This document shows positions 24,610 to 36,964 of a DNA stretch of 64,000 nt, piece after piece. The translations under genes and the position numbers were made by a program. The stretch is from Bimastos eiseni (Eukaryota > Annelida > Clitellata > Crassiclitellata > Lumbricidae). The stretch lies in contig OY365814.1 in NCBI GenBank assembly GCA_959347315.1, forward strand, positions 5,396,864-5,460,863, read 5' to 3'. Below the pieces are notes generated by a model. It searched no databases and was not told the DNA's origin. It saw only the letters and a program-made list of their open reading frames with translations. How positions within the stretch are numbered: position 1 is the first letter of the stretch; each line of letters starts with the position of its first letter.

Positions 24610-24890
24610 CCCTTAATTTTATCATCATCATTATCATTGTCGTCGTCGCCATCGTCGTCGTCATCATCATCATCACAATCATCATCCATCATCAAAATGG
24701 TCATTGTCACTATCATCACCAATATCATCATCCTCACCAATGTCATCATTATCACCACCACAACCATCATCATCGTCACCATTGTTATCATCATCGTCAC
24801 CATTATCATTCCCCTCATAATCGCTGTTGTCATCAGCATCATCATCATCATCATCATCGCCATTATCATCTATCATCATCATCGCTTGAG
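24610..24890. repeat. ATC/GTC trinucleotide microsatellite
   Basis: Imperfect (ATC)n directly upstream of the CARD-exon flank, equivalent in position to the arrays at 1455-1860 and 55035-55310. Triplet-generated open frames occur on both strands. Confidence 0.9.
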
Positions 24891-25092
24891 GTCTGTAGCA
24901 TTACCGGTTTTTTTCATTGTCTTGTTTTTCAATTCGGTCTAATCCAAGGTTAGCAAAGGCTTATACTACACTACATGGAAAAGCAAGTTTCACTGATAAG
25001 AAGTTTTTTGCTTATTGTTTTCGCATCATATTGCATTGTGACATAGCAAAACTGTGATAGCGTTCAAAAGCAGCAATAGTTTGACTTTTTAG

Positions 25093-25380
25093 ATTTCTAT
25101 ATAAAAACCAAAAGAAGATCTGCTATAATTAGAAACATCAGAATTTATCTCTTAGAAAATATTCAACCAAACGACCAGTTCATCGATTTGCTGTCGTCTC
25201 TTAACTGCATAACAGTAGAACAAAGTCACTTCATTCAACGACAACGTTCAAAACAGGATAAAAACAATGAGCTTTATTACGTCATGAATTCCTTAGACGA
25301 GACTAAGTCATCCAATTTTGACAGATGTCTTCGACAAACCAACCAGAAGACAGTGGCAAGGGTCATGGAAAGTGGAGGAG
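25093..25380 (+). CDS. Unit 2 exon 4, CARD domain
   Basis: Acceptor GACTTTTTAG, 288 open bases, donor GGAG|GTTTGA, phase 1 to 1. CARD helices are visible as YLLENIQPNDQFIDLLSSL, ITVEQSHFIQRQ, KNNELYYVMNSL and FDRCLRQTNQKTVARVM. Nearly identical to the unit 4 exon. Confidence 0.8.
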
Positions 25381-26067
25381 GTTTGAAGTTTAAAAGTTTA
25401 AACGTTTAAAAGTTTGAAGTTTAAACTTTGTCTGAAGGATTAAAACTAGTAAACATTGATTTTATTGAAAATGATAGCAGATATGCATTAAAATCGAAGA
25501 AACTTTCATTGCTAGAACTTGAATAATTGAAAAAGTATGTGCCATTGCAGCATATACCAGCCGTTCTGTGATTATATTCACAAAGCCAATACAAGTGATG
25601 AACTCTTGCGGAAATCAGCATACAAAATATAATAAGATAGCCTACTATCAAGACAAACACAGATCATTATAAAACCAGTGTGACACTTGGTTAAGGCCAC
25701 TCTGAATCAGGCAATTTCTCAAGAAAACCTCTCACTAGACTAAACTATTGTGCTTAGATCCTTCGCAACGCCTATAAACAATTATTTCAGAATTAGACGA
25801 ATATGCTACTCGGGAAAGTGGTTTTGCTGTACCAATGCCCCGTATATCACACAGTTGCTTTGCTGACTTGTGCTTTCCACTCGCACCTAGTTCTGGAAGG
25901 TGAAGATTATGATCGTCATCAAAATGTCAGTTGTTAATGACAAAATATATATACAAAGAAATCTTTGACCGCATGTGTTTTTTGTACACTCGTCATACAC
26001 TATATGATTTATTGTTTCATACATAACCTTTTTAAAAATATGTTTCTTATTTTGTTTCTGTTTTCAG

Positions 26068-26427
26068 CTGTAATTAAAATCAAATTACAAACTCGCGGTG
26101 CAATGTGTACGGCGTCACAACTATTCCATCATGCAATTGAAAACCTCCGAAGTAAAACCAAACCGTTGTCGCATCAAACTGAGAGATTCATCAGTCGACT
26201 GAAAGATAAAGGCATAGAAATTCTCAACTCTCAATTGGTCAGACAGGCAGTGAACGTTTGGATCTGGTGTCATTCATATGCAGCCATTGAAAATATTCAG
26301 AAGCTCTACGAATCAAATCAACTGACAGATATATTCTTTGGTCTTGCAGATATTCGATCATCTACCTCTGAAATCATCAAATCAAAAGTCGTCATCATTG
26401 ATAAGAATCAATTCAAGAAGACTGTTG
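26068..26427 (+). CDS. Unit 2 exon 5, TRADD-N-like domain; GC splice donor
   Basis: Acceptor CTGTTTTCAG, 360 open bases, phase 1 to 1. Encodes ASQLFHHAIENLRSKTK, VNVWIWCHSYAAIENIQKLY, ESNQLTDIFFGLADI and DKNQFKKTV. Donor GTTG|GCAAGT is a GC donor. Confidence 0.6.
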
Positions 26428-26538
26428 GCAAGTTTAAATGAATTTATCATAATGGAGACCTAAAATGTGTATTCAACGTGCAGAGCCAAATTGCTTGGAC
26501 AGAATCAGCAGGATGTTGAGGCGCACAAGCGAATAATT

Positions 26539-27319
26539 GGTCCTCGGACGTTCGCTCAAAGGACATTCACTCCTAGGGCAATCGCTCATCGGACGTTCGC
26601 TCATAACTCCGCCACCAGTAGTACTCGGCCGGTGCCAGTCCCAAGCTTGGATAATGGAGGAGGGCGACGCTAATGATCTTTGTTATCACATAGTGTCGTT
26701 AAACTGCAACAACCACCACCATACGGACATTCGCTCATAATGACGTTCACGCATGGGACGATCGCTGATAGGACTTTCGCTCATACACCAAATAAATAAC
26801 ATATTTAGCAATTAAATGCAAATCTACTGCAAATAAACAAATAAAGATTTCTAGCTGGACTTAAGACTGACTGTGTGAAACACAAATCTGCATTCTTCGT
26901 GGGTGTAACCGGAGTCGAGCAACCGCATCCTACGAGATCGTGCTAGTCGTTTAGTCATTACATACGATTTGACTTACATTCTCACTTATTTACTTATTTA
27001 CTTATCTTATAAATTTTGGACATTGAAAATTTTATGCTCTCCAGTATTATCATTACCCGTTTTTTTTAACAATATCTACAAAATGCCAATTAGCACAAAT
27101 TCTGTTTTTCGCTTACTCATTGCTCGATCACTTAATATTTTGCATCACGTTGGTAATCGTCAACTAAATGAATGTCCAGTTTTCCTATCAGCCGGTTTAC
27201 GGAGCAGATGTGAGTGAGTGTCCTATGAGCGAAAGTCCTATGAGGGATGGTAATATGAGTCAACGTCCTATGAGTGAACGTCTATGAGCGAACGTCTTAT
27301 GAGCGAACGTCCTATGACT
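26539..27319. mobile_element. Foldback element FB-2 with GGACGTTCGCTCATA subrepeats
   Basis: The left arm (26539-26795) has tandem GGACGTTCGCTCATA-type repeats, interrupted near 26605-26715. The right arm (27205-27319) carries the reverse complement (TATGAGCGAACGTCC). It is flanked by the 8-bp direct repeat GAATAATT (26531-26538 and 27320-27327). Unit 4 has the uninterrupted site CACAAGTGAATAATTTATG at about 58765, which confirms insertion. Confidence 0.85.
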
Positions 27320-28403
27320 GAATAATTTATGTAAATAGAGTGAAATAGGTTAAATGGAGCGTCTTGACAAATGTTTGTCATTAAAAGACAAACCATAGCT
27401 ACCAAGTGATAGCTCTAGAAGGCGCAATGTAAGCGAAGGCCGATTAAATTGTGTTCATACGGTCAACTTTGAGTAAAATAAGAGATTCGAAAAAACCGAA
27501 CAGTTGGATTAGATAACACATGCACAAAAGGTACGAGTGGAAAGAAAGAGAGACAATAAAAGGCTGGCAATGAGATTTAAAGTACGTAAAACGACAAAAT
27601 TGAGATATCCAGACACTAATAACAGAGACATGTAGAAAATCGGTGAGCAAGGAATTAAGATGTTAGAAACAAGCAGTTGGAAAAACAAACTGTTAGAACA
27701 AATATCACAATACAATTCTAAAGCATTGAACACAATATCAAATGAATAATGTTTATCTTTACTCTTTACATGAAGTGCCAACATCACTCAATTCTTACTC
27801 CTTTTGTACCATATAAGAATACATATTTTTACTCAAATTACGCCCTTTAATGTATCAATTATTTACATGCGAAATAGCATTTTGCAGCATATAAATATGA
27901 TCGAATTAATTTCAGGCCCGTTGCCTCATATTTTCTGACGTCCTTACTCTCACGTCTCAATGACTTCCTATTTGTACTTAAATAATGTTCGTTGCAATAA
28001 CATAATGTACGAATCATACATGATACAACATCAAATTTTTATCACTGCAAATTACGTAATCGATAGGTCTGGTTTGACTAAGTCCCTATTCCTAACACCG
28101 ACATACAATAGTAGATTCGCTGACATAGTAAAACAGCATCACTCAATTAAAAATCATGTTACATTATAGAAGCAATATGAAAGAATAGTAATTGCTATAG
28201 GCCTAATTAGTTTCTACATCCAAAAAATTAAAATTTCCGTTTTGTGTGAGAGGTACAGAATGACCAAGCAAATTGCCCTATGCACTTCAAATGAATAACC
28301 TGATTTTTAACAATTAATTGAAATACAAATATTAATAAATAAAAACAAAAGGACATTATTAACGGTCAATCATTTGCGTTTCTGTTGTTTGTTCTTATTT
28401 CAG

Positions 28404-29304
28404 TAAAGTGTCCGCTAGTCATCAAATTCTTTCAAAGAATCAAGATGCCATTACCTATCGCTGTAAAAATACGTGGGATGACTATATTGCGAAATAAAAT
28501 CTACGTCCTCTGTGAATTAATTTCTTCTCATGTAATTTTTGTCTTTGAGAATGAAAATCCATTTGCCCTCCAGACAAAAATTGAAGCACCAGAATTTGGA
28601 TATGCCATCGATGTTGCATCCAGTGAGAAGAAGAATTGTCTATATGTCCTTGACTTTAAGAAATGTGTCTGGAAGGTAACAAGAGAAACAGATAACACAC
28701 ACAAAATCATTAATTGGTTGGCCATTGATCACGAGCCGCGTACTCTGTCGGTGTCCAATTATAGTGATCATTTATTGATTGTTAATAATTCATCGTCAAT
28801 ATTGATGGTCTACGGATCAGACGCAGAAATTATTCGATCCATTCAGTTGTCAATGGATATTAAAGAACTTCGTCATGCAGTAGAAACCCCAACGGAAATG
28901 TCATCATCCTTCATAGGTTGGAGGCAAACGAGAACACAAGAGATACCGGGTCAAGTAGGAGAAAAAGGAAGAATAGCTGGTGCTTAAGTGAATTGACCGG
29001 TGATGGGCAGATGGTCATTCGTCGTTTCATGTCTTCAAATGAAACACAAAGGTTGATTGATCCTAAATATTTCTTATTTGATTCAGACGATCGAGTGTTT
29101 GTGGCTGACAGAAAAAAAGATAGAGTGATTCTCTTCGATTCAGATCTTAAATGGGATCGAATTCTTATCGAAATAGTCGAAGAAGATAAATATGTCAGTC
29201 TAAGAGTGAGATTGTGTTACGACGAAGAAAAGAAACAATTGATCGTCGGAGGAGATTACTTTTATAATATTATAGCTCAAGTTTATACTTTGAACAGACT
29301 GTGA
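28404..29304 (+). pseudogene. Unit 2 exon 6, NHL-like propeller, frameshifted
   Basis: Acceptor TTATTTCAG, phase 1. Open to about 28886 (TLSVSNYSDHLLIVNN, ILMVYGSDAEIIRSIQ). One base is then missing relative to unit 4 and the frame continues +1 to the stop at 29304 (FLFDSDDRVFVADRKKDRVI, RLCYDEEKKQLIVGG). Predicted length otherwise matches unit 4. Confidence 0.8.
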
Positions 29305-30800
29305 TCTCACTTTTATTCAAAGTTTCTTATAATAAAAAATATACTTTACCTTCCATACTAATAATTCCGCTAAAAGATTAGCGACGGCTCTTTTTAAAAC
29401 ATGATTGTGTCATACAAAGAGTTCTCGAACTGAGATTGTGTTACGGCGGATAAAGAAAGCAGCTGATAGTCAGAGGTTCTTATTATATGAAACAAAGATT
29501 TGATGTTTAAAGGCCTACATTGCATCGACAGGGAACTGATTTTTCATTCTGATGAACAAATATATCCACCAAACTGATAATTTCAAATAATATATTTTAA
29601 AGTAGGTCTATCATTAAATTAATCTGGGGATTCTGCTTATTTGTGACTGTTCGCTTCTGACAGCGGCTCAGATATGAAAGGCCGTAACAGAGGAGTAAAA
29701 CTTTTCTATTAATTAGCACGATTACTTGAACAGACTAACAAAGCCGTTGGTCCTCTGTGCTACGCAAGCGTGAATCTTATTCTTGTAGATGATGCAAAGT
29801 CATCTAATCCCACTGCAATATGTGGGTTTTTCATTGGAACAGTCAGCAAGATGTTTCCAATCATTTGTTTTGTCACAATGGACGATTATAACAAATAATG
29901 TCCTAATCTCATTGAAGGCTTCATCAGGCGCCAGATCTAAGTCCAGAATCAACTATGTGAAGTCGATTCGCAGTTTCTTGGACAAGGTCTACGGCGCTCT
30001 TAACCCAGTTGAAGTATACGCACTAAAATTTATAATAAAGCAAGTTCATTAGCAAATCATAATTACTTCTTTGTCGTTTATCATCTCCGTTGTGGTGCGG
30101 CATGATGTCTTGTTTGAAATCAATAATATAACGAGTAAAACAATGCAGTCACTAGAGTTTGCAACAGATACACTGGCAGGCGAACTACTGGTAAATGATA
30201 ACTCTCCACAGATATCGTCAAACCGCGGATTTGATTCTGCTATCATACATGTACAAGTACACAGGAAACTGCACAAGAGAGGGTCTATTAGAATAGACAC
30301 TACATGCCGTAAACCGAGAAACCTGCAGGCCTATAGAGATGTCAATTTTGAACACGAATGTGCATACGAGCTGGGTAAATTTAAACACCAACAACGATTT
30401 AATGCACATTATTTTCTGCAGACTTCTATAGAGATCAAGTGTTGTTGTCAGTTCAGACTCGATCCCAGTGGATCAAGGATTGAAATAGCATTTTAGGTTC
30501 GTTGTCGTTTCTACACATTCATGAAAATACACGACGTAATAGCAGCTGGCAAACGTTGTCTCTATACGTCTACAAGACAACGGACATAATTTTGAAATAT
30601 AAGACTCAATTTTTTACGCAGTTCTTATTCAAATTCAAATTACGATCTGTTTTTGTTATTAAGCCCATGCATTGCAGAGATATAATACTAGCGAAAAAAT
30701 AAAAAGTTTCATAGCTCTGTCGGAAATTGATCCAAATTCTGCTCCTCTTTCAAACCAGAAATCGTTCAACAAATCCTTGTAAAATTCACGCTTCAATTGA
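29305..30800. other. Downstream flank of unit 2
   Basis: AATAAA near 29331 is a possible poly(A) signal. GATATGAAAGGCCGTAACAG (about 29672) and GCAAAGTCATCT (about 29795) repeat the flank seen after units 1, 3 and 4. Short frames at 29789-30052 and 30071-30496 have no recognisable family and are not conserved as frames downstream of the other units. Confidence 0.5.
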
Positions 30801-30825
30801 CCATCACATGCTTCTGTCAGTCGTT

Positions 30826-31650
30826 TTATGGTGCATTTGTCAGTGTACCGTCAATAGTCATGTGGTCAAATGGCAGAAGTATGAGCCGTATCATTTTCAT
30901 TACAATTGTGTTGAGACGCGAGCGCAGGGCAATATTAGCAAAGCCTGACGAAGCAGAGGAAGCATAGAAGAAGCGGTACAGCAAGGTAGCCCGACCTACT
31001 TCATATAAGCGCGTCTCCGAAAGGCTATGAGCAACAAGGATGCGTAGTGCATAGAGTGATTGGCTGGCATTTATACAGATCCGGTCAATATGTGGATCAA
31101 AACTAACTCCATCGGTGATGGTAACCTCTAATATAACAGACGATACCACTTACCACACTTGGTATAAAGGGTTGGACATTTTATAACTTAGCTCGAGGGC
31201 GCGTAAATGTAATCTCTTTAGACTTATTACCATTGAGCTTGAGATTGCAAGTAAGTGCTCATGTAGACAAAGTTTCTAGTTCTGAGCATGTGGTGTCTAT
31301 AGAGGAATGTAGCCGTCGTCAGCGTATTAATTTAAGCGATCTATTGCTGCGGTGCACAGGTTTCAGGCCAGAAATAGCCACCACATACATGTAGTTAGGC
31401 GGTAAAAGCCCAGATGCTGATATATATACGATGCTTCCATTTATTTGACATATAAGACAAATACTTGACCGTGGACTTCAGTAGAATTTCGATTTTGCAA
31501 TAGTGATAAGATCCAATTGTACAGACAGTCAGATAATGGCAATAGAGAAAATTGCACAGATAGCGACATGTAGGAGTGCCTTAATGCATCGAAGGCGGGA
31601 GACGTCCGTCGAGAGAGGCGTACAAATGGCCCATCTTGCCACATAATTAT
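30826..31650 (-). mobile_element. Decayed non-LTR reverse transcriptase, reverse strand
   Basis: On the minus strand the 31441-31644 part has AFDALRHSYMSLS and LLPLSDCLYNWILSLLQNR, the region after the AFDxVRH box. The 30826-31149 part has VTITDGVSFDPHIDRICINA and LYALRILVAHSLSETRLYEV, the thumb region. In between are stops and frame changes. Order and spacing fit one old Jockey/CR1-like element. Confidence 0.75.
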
Positions 31651-31984
31651 CTATAATATAATATAGCATAATAATAATTATGACATAATAATATAATCAT
31701 GTGGATCCCCGGACAGATACAAGTCCTCTGAACACATACATGTAATATTTATAAATTTTGACAGTGTGTTCAAGGCTTACACTAAGATTTATTATTGATC
31801 AAGTAGGCAAGGGAATTCGCAGCTCCAATAATAATGACCTGTGTCACTTTAACATCAAGTTAAGACTTATCTTTCATAAACAACCGATCCATCAAAGACT
31901 GTCGCTCTGTCATCGTAAATTCATCGTTAAGAAATTGACCTGTATCAATGCGAGTTGTTTTTGTTCGTTGGCACTTTAGCCATT

Positions 31985-32095
31985 CATCATCATCATCGTC
32001 GTCGTCGCCGTCGCCGTCGCCATCGCCGTCGTCATCGTCATCGTCATCATCATCATCGTCGTCATTATCATTGTTATTGTCATCACCATCAATGA
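31985..32095. repeat. CAT/CGT trinucleotide microsatellite
   Basis: (ATC/GTC)n run upstream of unit 3; gives poly-Ser or poly-Asp frames on opposite strands. Confidence 0.9.
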
Positions 32096-32283
32096 CGGTA
32101 ATAGAAATTTTACTTATTATTGGTGGTCTTATTTTGACCCTGATGAAGCAACGGGTCGCTTTTTCATAAGTACTAAAATCGTGGCCAGAGCAGTTAATAA
32201 CGCAGAGGATTGTGGACCATTGGTGGTGGTAATAGGGATGTTTGTATCGTTGTTGCGTCCGCATATTTGGTGGACTATATGTC

Positions 32284-32345
32284 ATGTTGTTGTTGTTATT
32301 GCTGCTGTTGTTGTTGCTGCTACTGTTGTTGCTGTTGTTAGTGGT
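32284..32345. repeat. TTG/CTG trinucleotide microsatellite
   Basis: Short imperfect (TTG)n with CTG interruptions. Confidence 0.85.
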
Positions 32346-32621
32346 TGGTCAGTGAGCCGCCTAATCACCCAATGACGTCTATCTAAACAACTTCATATAA
32401 GTTGCCTATCGGGTGTACTCAATTTCGAAATTCAGTATCTATACGGCGTTAGAGTGAGGGAGCATCCGGTGCCGATTCTTTTTCAATTCCTTCCAGCATT
32501 CGTTTCTTCGGAAAGGTCTTTGCATTCGAAGATGTTTTAATTGCGTCCGAATTCATTTCTGTGATGTTTATCGGAAACTTCAACCTATCGAATCACCCGC
32601 GTTGAATTTTACTCTTTATTG

Positions 32622-33893
32622 TAGGCGTTCCCAAAATGCGGCCCGCGGGCCGCATGCGTCACAAAAGGTTTTTTAAATCTCATAACCTAAATCGCTTATT
32701 TTTCTGAGTAAACAACGTAAGTGACAAAGAGTTGAACGAACTTGAACAAAACTGTTCAGTTCAAGCCTACTACAAAATGTTGGATGTCTGTGCGATTTAG
32801 AGTTTTTAGTGGACAGCACTTCACTTTGAACGAACTTAATCTGCAACTGACAGGGTGTGGAAAGTTTATTAGGCCTACTGTCGTGTGGCATGGTGACCGA
32901 GCGGCTACAGAGGTCGGCCCGTTACACTCATTGTGCGCTGAGTGCGCGGTTACCACTCTCGTCCAAGGCGTCAGTCACTGTGTAGGGACCTTGAGCAAGT
33001 CCTTCGCACACAATAATTGCTCTGCATTGCAACTGCAGTTCCGCCGTCGAGGCGTGTGTGCCCTTCTGAACTTAAGTGTAAGAAGGGCGATATCAAATAA
33101 CAGTTGTATTGTGTTGTGATGTACTACTTTGATTGACAGTGTGAAATCGTTTGTAAGAAAGCTGACTTAACTGCAATAACAACAGAAGGATGACAATTCA
33201 GCACATTTTCCGGCTTGTGCAGAGAAACATTGTATTGATAAACGGACATGCTTTTGAACTTTTGCGTTCTGACAAAATATTTCGAGAACTTTGGCAGCCT
33301 GTAATCTGAATTTGCCTTACGTTTTGTTGGCTTCAGATTGGACGAACAGTCATTTGCCGTATGCCAGAATCCAATTTACTTGTAAGCCAGAGATTCCGCC
33401 AATTACCTGACCATTTGACGACGTGCTTAACATCTCGTGCCACTTTTTGGGGCATTGCAATAACAAGCTTTGAACGTCGATTTGGTAATAGGCCCATAAT
33501 TTCTGAAAACGTTCATCCCATGAAGTGAATTTAATTTTGACACAAATTCTAAGTCAAATTTTATAAGCATTAACTTTTAACTTTTTACAAATAGATTGAT
33601 AAATAAAGGCTAGAATAAAATTAATCGGTCTAAATAAATAAAATAAGTATTTAATAAGTTAAGAAATTCTGATACACTTTTAGTTTGAAATTCAAGCACT
33701 TCGTTATTATTTATTGAATATTATTAGGCCTATATGCATATAAGTAAGCTTCATACCTCTACATCTTATATTTAAAAACTAAACCTGAAAAGGCTTCGCG
33801 ACTTAAACACTCGCATGGTTAATCCCTGTGGCCCGCAAGCTCTCATGTTGTCACTAAAGCGGCCCTCGGTATCGAACACCTTTGGGACACCTG
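32622..33893. mobile_element. hAT-type non-autonomous DNA transposon with 8-bp target duplication
   Basis: The left end TAGGCGTTCCCAAA matches the reverse complement of the right end (CAGGTGTCCCAAA), and both continue into GCGGCC-rich subterminal sequence. The flanking direct repeat CTTTATTG (32614-32621 and 33894-33901) is 8 bp, the size made by hAT transposases. The paralogous site upstream of unit 4 (about 49884, ACGCTTTAATGGATGATTTT) is empty. No transposase frame remains; a SINE is nested inside. Confidence 0.85.
32885..33065 (+). mobile_element. tRNA-derived SINE, plus strand
   Basis: Begins TGGCATGGTGACCGAGCGGC (A-box-like), has a decayed B box near 32946, then GGCGTCAGTCACTGTGTAGG and GACCTTGAGCAAGTCC. 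The same sequence occurs inverted at 40085-40265 with a better preserved B box. Confidence 0.7.
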
Positions 33894-34079
33894 CTTTATT
33901 GGGTGATTCTACCAAAGCATAGGGTGTGCCGGCCGCCATGTTTTTGCCTTTTCGAGTTAAATATTAGTGGGAGAATCGAGACAGAGGCCTAAGGATAAAG
34001 TTCAAGATGGTTTAGACTCTTTATTATTGAAGGTATAGGTACACATGTAGATAATCATGTAGACAGACGAATAAATGTC

Positions 34080-34990
34080 ATATCGTCAGCTATCCGAGCT
34101 ATGTATAGGGTTACAATAGGCGTATTGTAATTGCCGTTGGTTGTTATGACTAAAAAATCTTTAAGTTTGGTAATTGCAACACTAGGCTAATGTTTAAAGA
34201 TGATTAAACTGTGAGACCCGTGTTGGTGTATCATGAATTGTTCGGTGTTTGTTAATTTTGGGTGATACCTTATTAAATACTGTAAGTCCCTATACATGTA
34301 AGTGCTTACAAGAGAGTTATTTTACATGTGTTACATTACTGATTATCATTTAAGGGTATTGTATCATTATTAAGGTCAAGGTAACGATGATGCATTAGTT
34401 ACTGCATAGGTGGGCCGGTTTGATGGAGCTGAAGCCAGGATGTGCTTATCGAACGATTGCCTATTAACTATGAATAGATTTGTACTTCGAAATTTTCACC
34501 CTATCCACGAGGCTCCCATTGAAATAATTATTCTTCGAAAGGCTTATCATCGTGAAGCGAGATTCAGAAGCACTCCAAGTCATTGCTAATAGTTTCAGCA
34601 GTTGCCTGACCAGCTGAGAATTCTGTCTCATCGTTTTTATTATGCGAAGAGTTCTTATAAATTAAACATCTTTACTTCGAAAAGGTCTTTTGTTGATGCT
34701 AATCTTACTACGAATACAAGCTATTATGGCATTTTGCTTGAGCTAATTAATATTAAAAATGTAAGCGCAGCAAAAAAATCCGTTTTGATTATGATGTAAA
34801 ATCCGTCTACTAAAAATAGGCACCAATCACTTTTTATCCAGCTTCTGACGGATTGAATGACGGAGTCTGACTTCATAGTTCTCATATTGTTCTTGGCTGC
34901 CTACCTAGGTTGCCATGTTACTTAAGTTGAAAGATCTTATAAATGCACAGTTTGATAAATCAAGTAGTAGCAAAATAATATATAAACATC
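34080..34990 (+). promoter_or_regulatory. Unit 3 upstream region with TATA-like box
   Basis: Carries the GTGAGACCCGTGTTGGTG block (34210), the conserved GTGAAGCGAGATTC block (34534-34589), the shared ~270-bp pre-exon block, and TATAAAT at 34938-34944, 86 bases before the ATG. Confidence 0.45.
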
Positions 34991-35023
34991 CACAATTTCA
35001 TTTTTGTGAACCTACACTACACA

Positions 35024-35111
35024 ATGGGCGCCTACGCAGGAAAATATTTATACACGAGAAACGAAAGCGAAAGTGATCCTCATTTACGGTTCTCTACAAG
35101 TAACAAAATAG
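35024..35111 (+). CDS. Unit 3 exon 1, N-terminus
   Basis: ATG followed by 29 codons in all (MGAYAGKYLYTRNESESD, then PHLRFSTSNKI), ending AAAATAG|GTAAAT, phase 1. Best preserved full-length exon 1; the ATG is in the same place in units 2-5. Confidence 0.75.
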
Positions 35112-35338
35112 GTAAATATTGAAATAAATAATTATTACTTTATCGATAACTTTCTCACATTCATCTGATGTCATATTGTATAAAACGATAATAAAACTTA
35201 ACGACAGGCAGTTGTGTTTCAACAGATGCTTTTATGTTCTATCGAGTGTAATAGAGCATGAACTATTAAAATCCATCGCCATTAGGTTCTTGTAACATTA
35301 TTTGCAACTCCAGATCGAGGAACCAACCAACAAAACGG

Positions 35339-35408
35339 GGTTCCCGGCCAATTCTGCGCCGGACAATTCGGCGCTGGACAGTTCGGCGCGGACAATTCGG
35401 CGCCGGAT
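35339..35408. repeat. CCGGACAATTCGGCG tandem subrepeats (single foldback-like arm)
   Basis: Four to five imperfect copies of CCGGACAATTCGGCG in unit 3 intron 1. The unit resembles foldback arm repeats but I found no inverted partner nearby, so it may be a solo arm or a truncated element. Confidence 0.6.
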
Positions 35409-35784
35409 GAGTTTGTAAGTGTATTTACACCAGCTGTCGGTATGCAGTATTTGGCATTTTTAAAATATTCAGATTGGAAGCGAAATAGTATTTTCCATAT
35501 TATTCAGCACATGTCTAGTTAGTATATAGAGTGGTAAAGACAACAGCCCTACAATACTGACTTTGAGTAATTGCGATTAAAGAGTACAGTAACATTAAGA
35601 CATGGATTTATCAACTTCTGCTGTCGTTAGTATATACTATGTGAGTCAGAAACCGAAATCGATGTAATTTGTAATATTCCTTTGTTTGCTCTACAGTAGA
35701 GGACTATTTTAGTTAGAAGGTGACACGGTCCCTATGGTCGACTATGATTCTGCAATAACCAAACATGTGCTGGATAATATGGAA

Positions 35785-36490
35785 AATATATGGTCTTGGT
35801 CTTGGTCTCGAATGCATCGGTCTTGGTCTTAAAAGAACGGTCTTGGAATTGGTCTCCGTCTTAGGTTAGCGTTCTTAGTCATTTGCCGTATCAGAGCAAT
35901 TTCTTTGATATTGTCGTTATTTTTGATTATTGGATGTTTAGGACCTACGCGATTTTTATGGATTTATGACGGGCTGACCATCTATATATACACGTTACTA
36001 TGGGCCCAAAAATGTATTTGCAACGGAACCAGCCATTTCAAAATTTGCTTTCACAGATTTCAAGCTTTTGGAACAATCTAATAATTATGTGGTCGGCCAC
36101 GTGTTGTCACTGTTAACCCGACAATTCCGAGTACAAGTAGGTCTACACCGTTCAAACAGAACGTTAATCTACTTATTCAGATGTCTTAAAGTATGTACTT
36201 ATCGTATACTGTAAGTAATTGATAGTGTGATATTCTTTGGCAAAAGCCATGGCCTGAACCCGCAAGAGCTCAGACTGGCCGGTAAAACTGTTTTCTAGAC
36301 CATTATTAAGATTAGTATTCTTCAGCAATAAAATTAATGCTTTAAGCGTCTTATTCCATTTAGCGTCTTAATAAATTGAATTATTCATAAAAAAGAGTAT
36401 CGGTCTTGGTCATGGTCTCGGACCACCCGGTCTTGGTCTTGGACCTCTCGGTCTTTTTCTCGGTCTTGATCTCGTGGTATTGGTATCGTG
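35785..36490. repeat. GGTCTT/GGTCTC-rich repeats at two ends of a ~700-bp segment
   Basis: Imperfect GGTCTTGGTCTC arrays at 35785-35875 and again at 36395-36480 in the same orientation, inside unit 3 intron 1 and without counterpart in the other units. Possibly the ends of an unclassified inserted element. Confidence 0.5.
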
Positions 36491-36899
36491 CCCAACACTG
36501 GTCAGCATAAAGAGAGCAGCACTAGTCTAGTCTGGTGTATATCAATTTAAACGCTTCTGTTTATCGAACCTGTGTAAGTCGTGACGCATTGAGGATGGGA
36601 ACTTCAGCGAAGAATCCTAAGTCTATGATGATCATAATCAACTACAATGACATCACTGAACCTGTGTCAATAGTCACACATTGATGATGGAAACTTAAAA
36701 CACTAAGTCTATTATGATCATAATCAGCTACAGTGACATTTCTGAACTGCTGCCATTTTCAAGACTCTGCAAATTCTCCCAGTCGTTAGTTTGTCTCCTT
36801 GCTGTGTGAGCAGCAACGTTTATTGGGCGGAGATCTGACGCCGCAATCCGGATCCACAATAAAACATTGGTTAATGTCTTTCTCATTTCTTTTGTTTAG

Positions 36900-36964
36900 A
36901 CAATAACCATCAGAAACAGCTGAATAAAACGATTGAACAGAATGAAGCTCCATATTGCACAACG
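36900..36964 (+). pseudogene. Unit 3 exon 2, donor site lost
   Basis: Acceptor TTTGTTTAG, 65 open bases (DNNHQKQLNKTIEQNEAPYC plus two residues). The donor position reads ACG|ATATGA where unit 2 has ACG|GTATGA. Read-through reaches TGA at once. Confidence 0.75.

Larger units (their letters stand above)
20372..29304 (+). pseudogene. Unit 2: CARD / TRADD-N-like / propeller gene, two small frameshifts
   Basis: Exons: 20372-20458, 22644-22711, 23297-23483, 25093-25380, 26068-26427 and 28404-29304. Exons 2-5 are open, correctly phased and have good splice sites (exon 5 with a GC donor). The breaks are a 1-base deletion at codon 2 of exon 1 (ATGGCGCC for ATGGGCGCC, giving TAG at codon 5) and a 1-base deletion near 28886 in the propeller. 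Both are single-base indels, so sequencing error is a real alternative to pseudogenisation. Intron 1 contains a foldback element inside an older retrotransposon tail, and intron 5 holds a second foldback element. Confidence 0.75.

Noticed and set aside
30071..30496. 141-codon frame downstream of unit 2
   Set aside because: No family pattern; the paralogous flanks of units 1, 3 and 4 do not keep it open, and composition looks non-coding.
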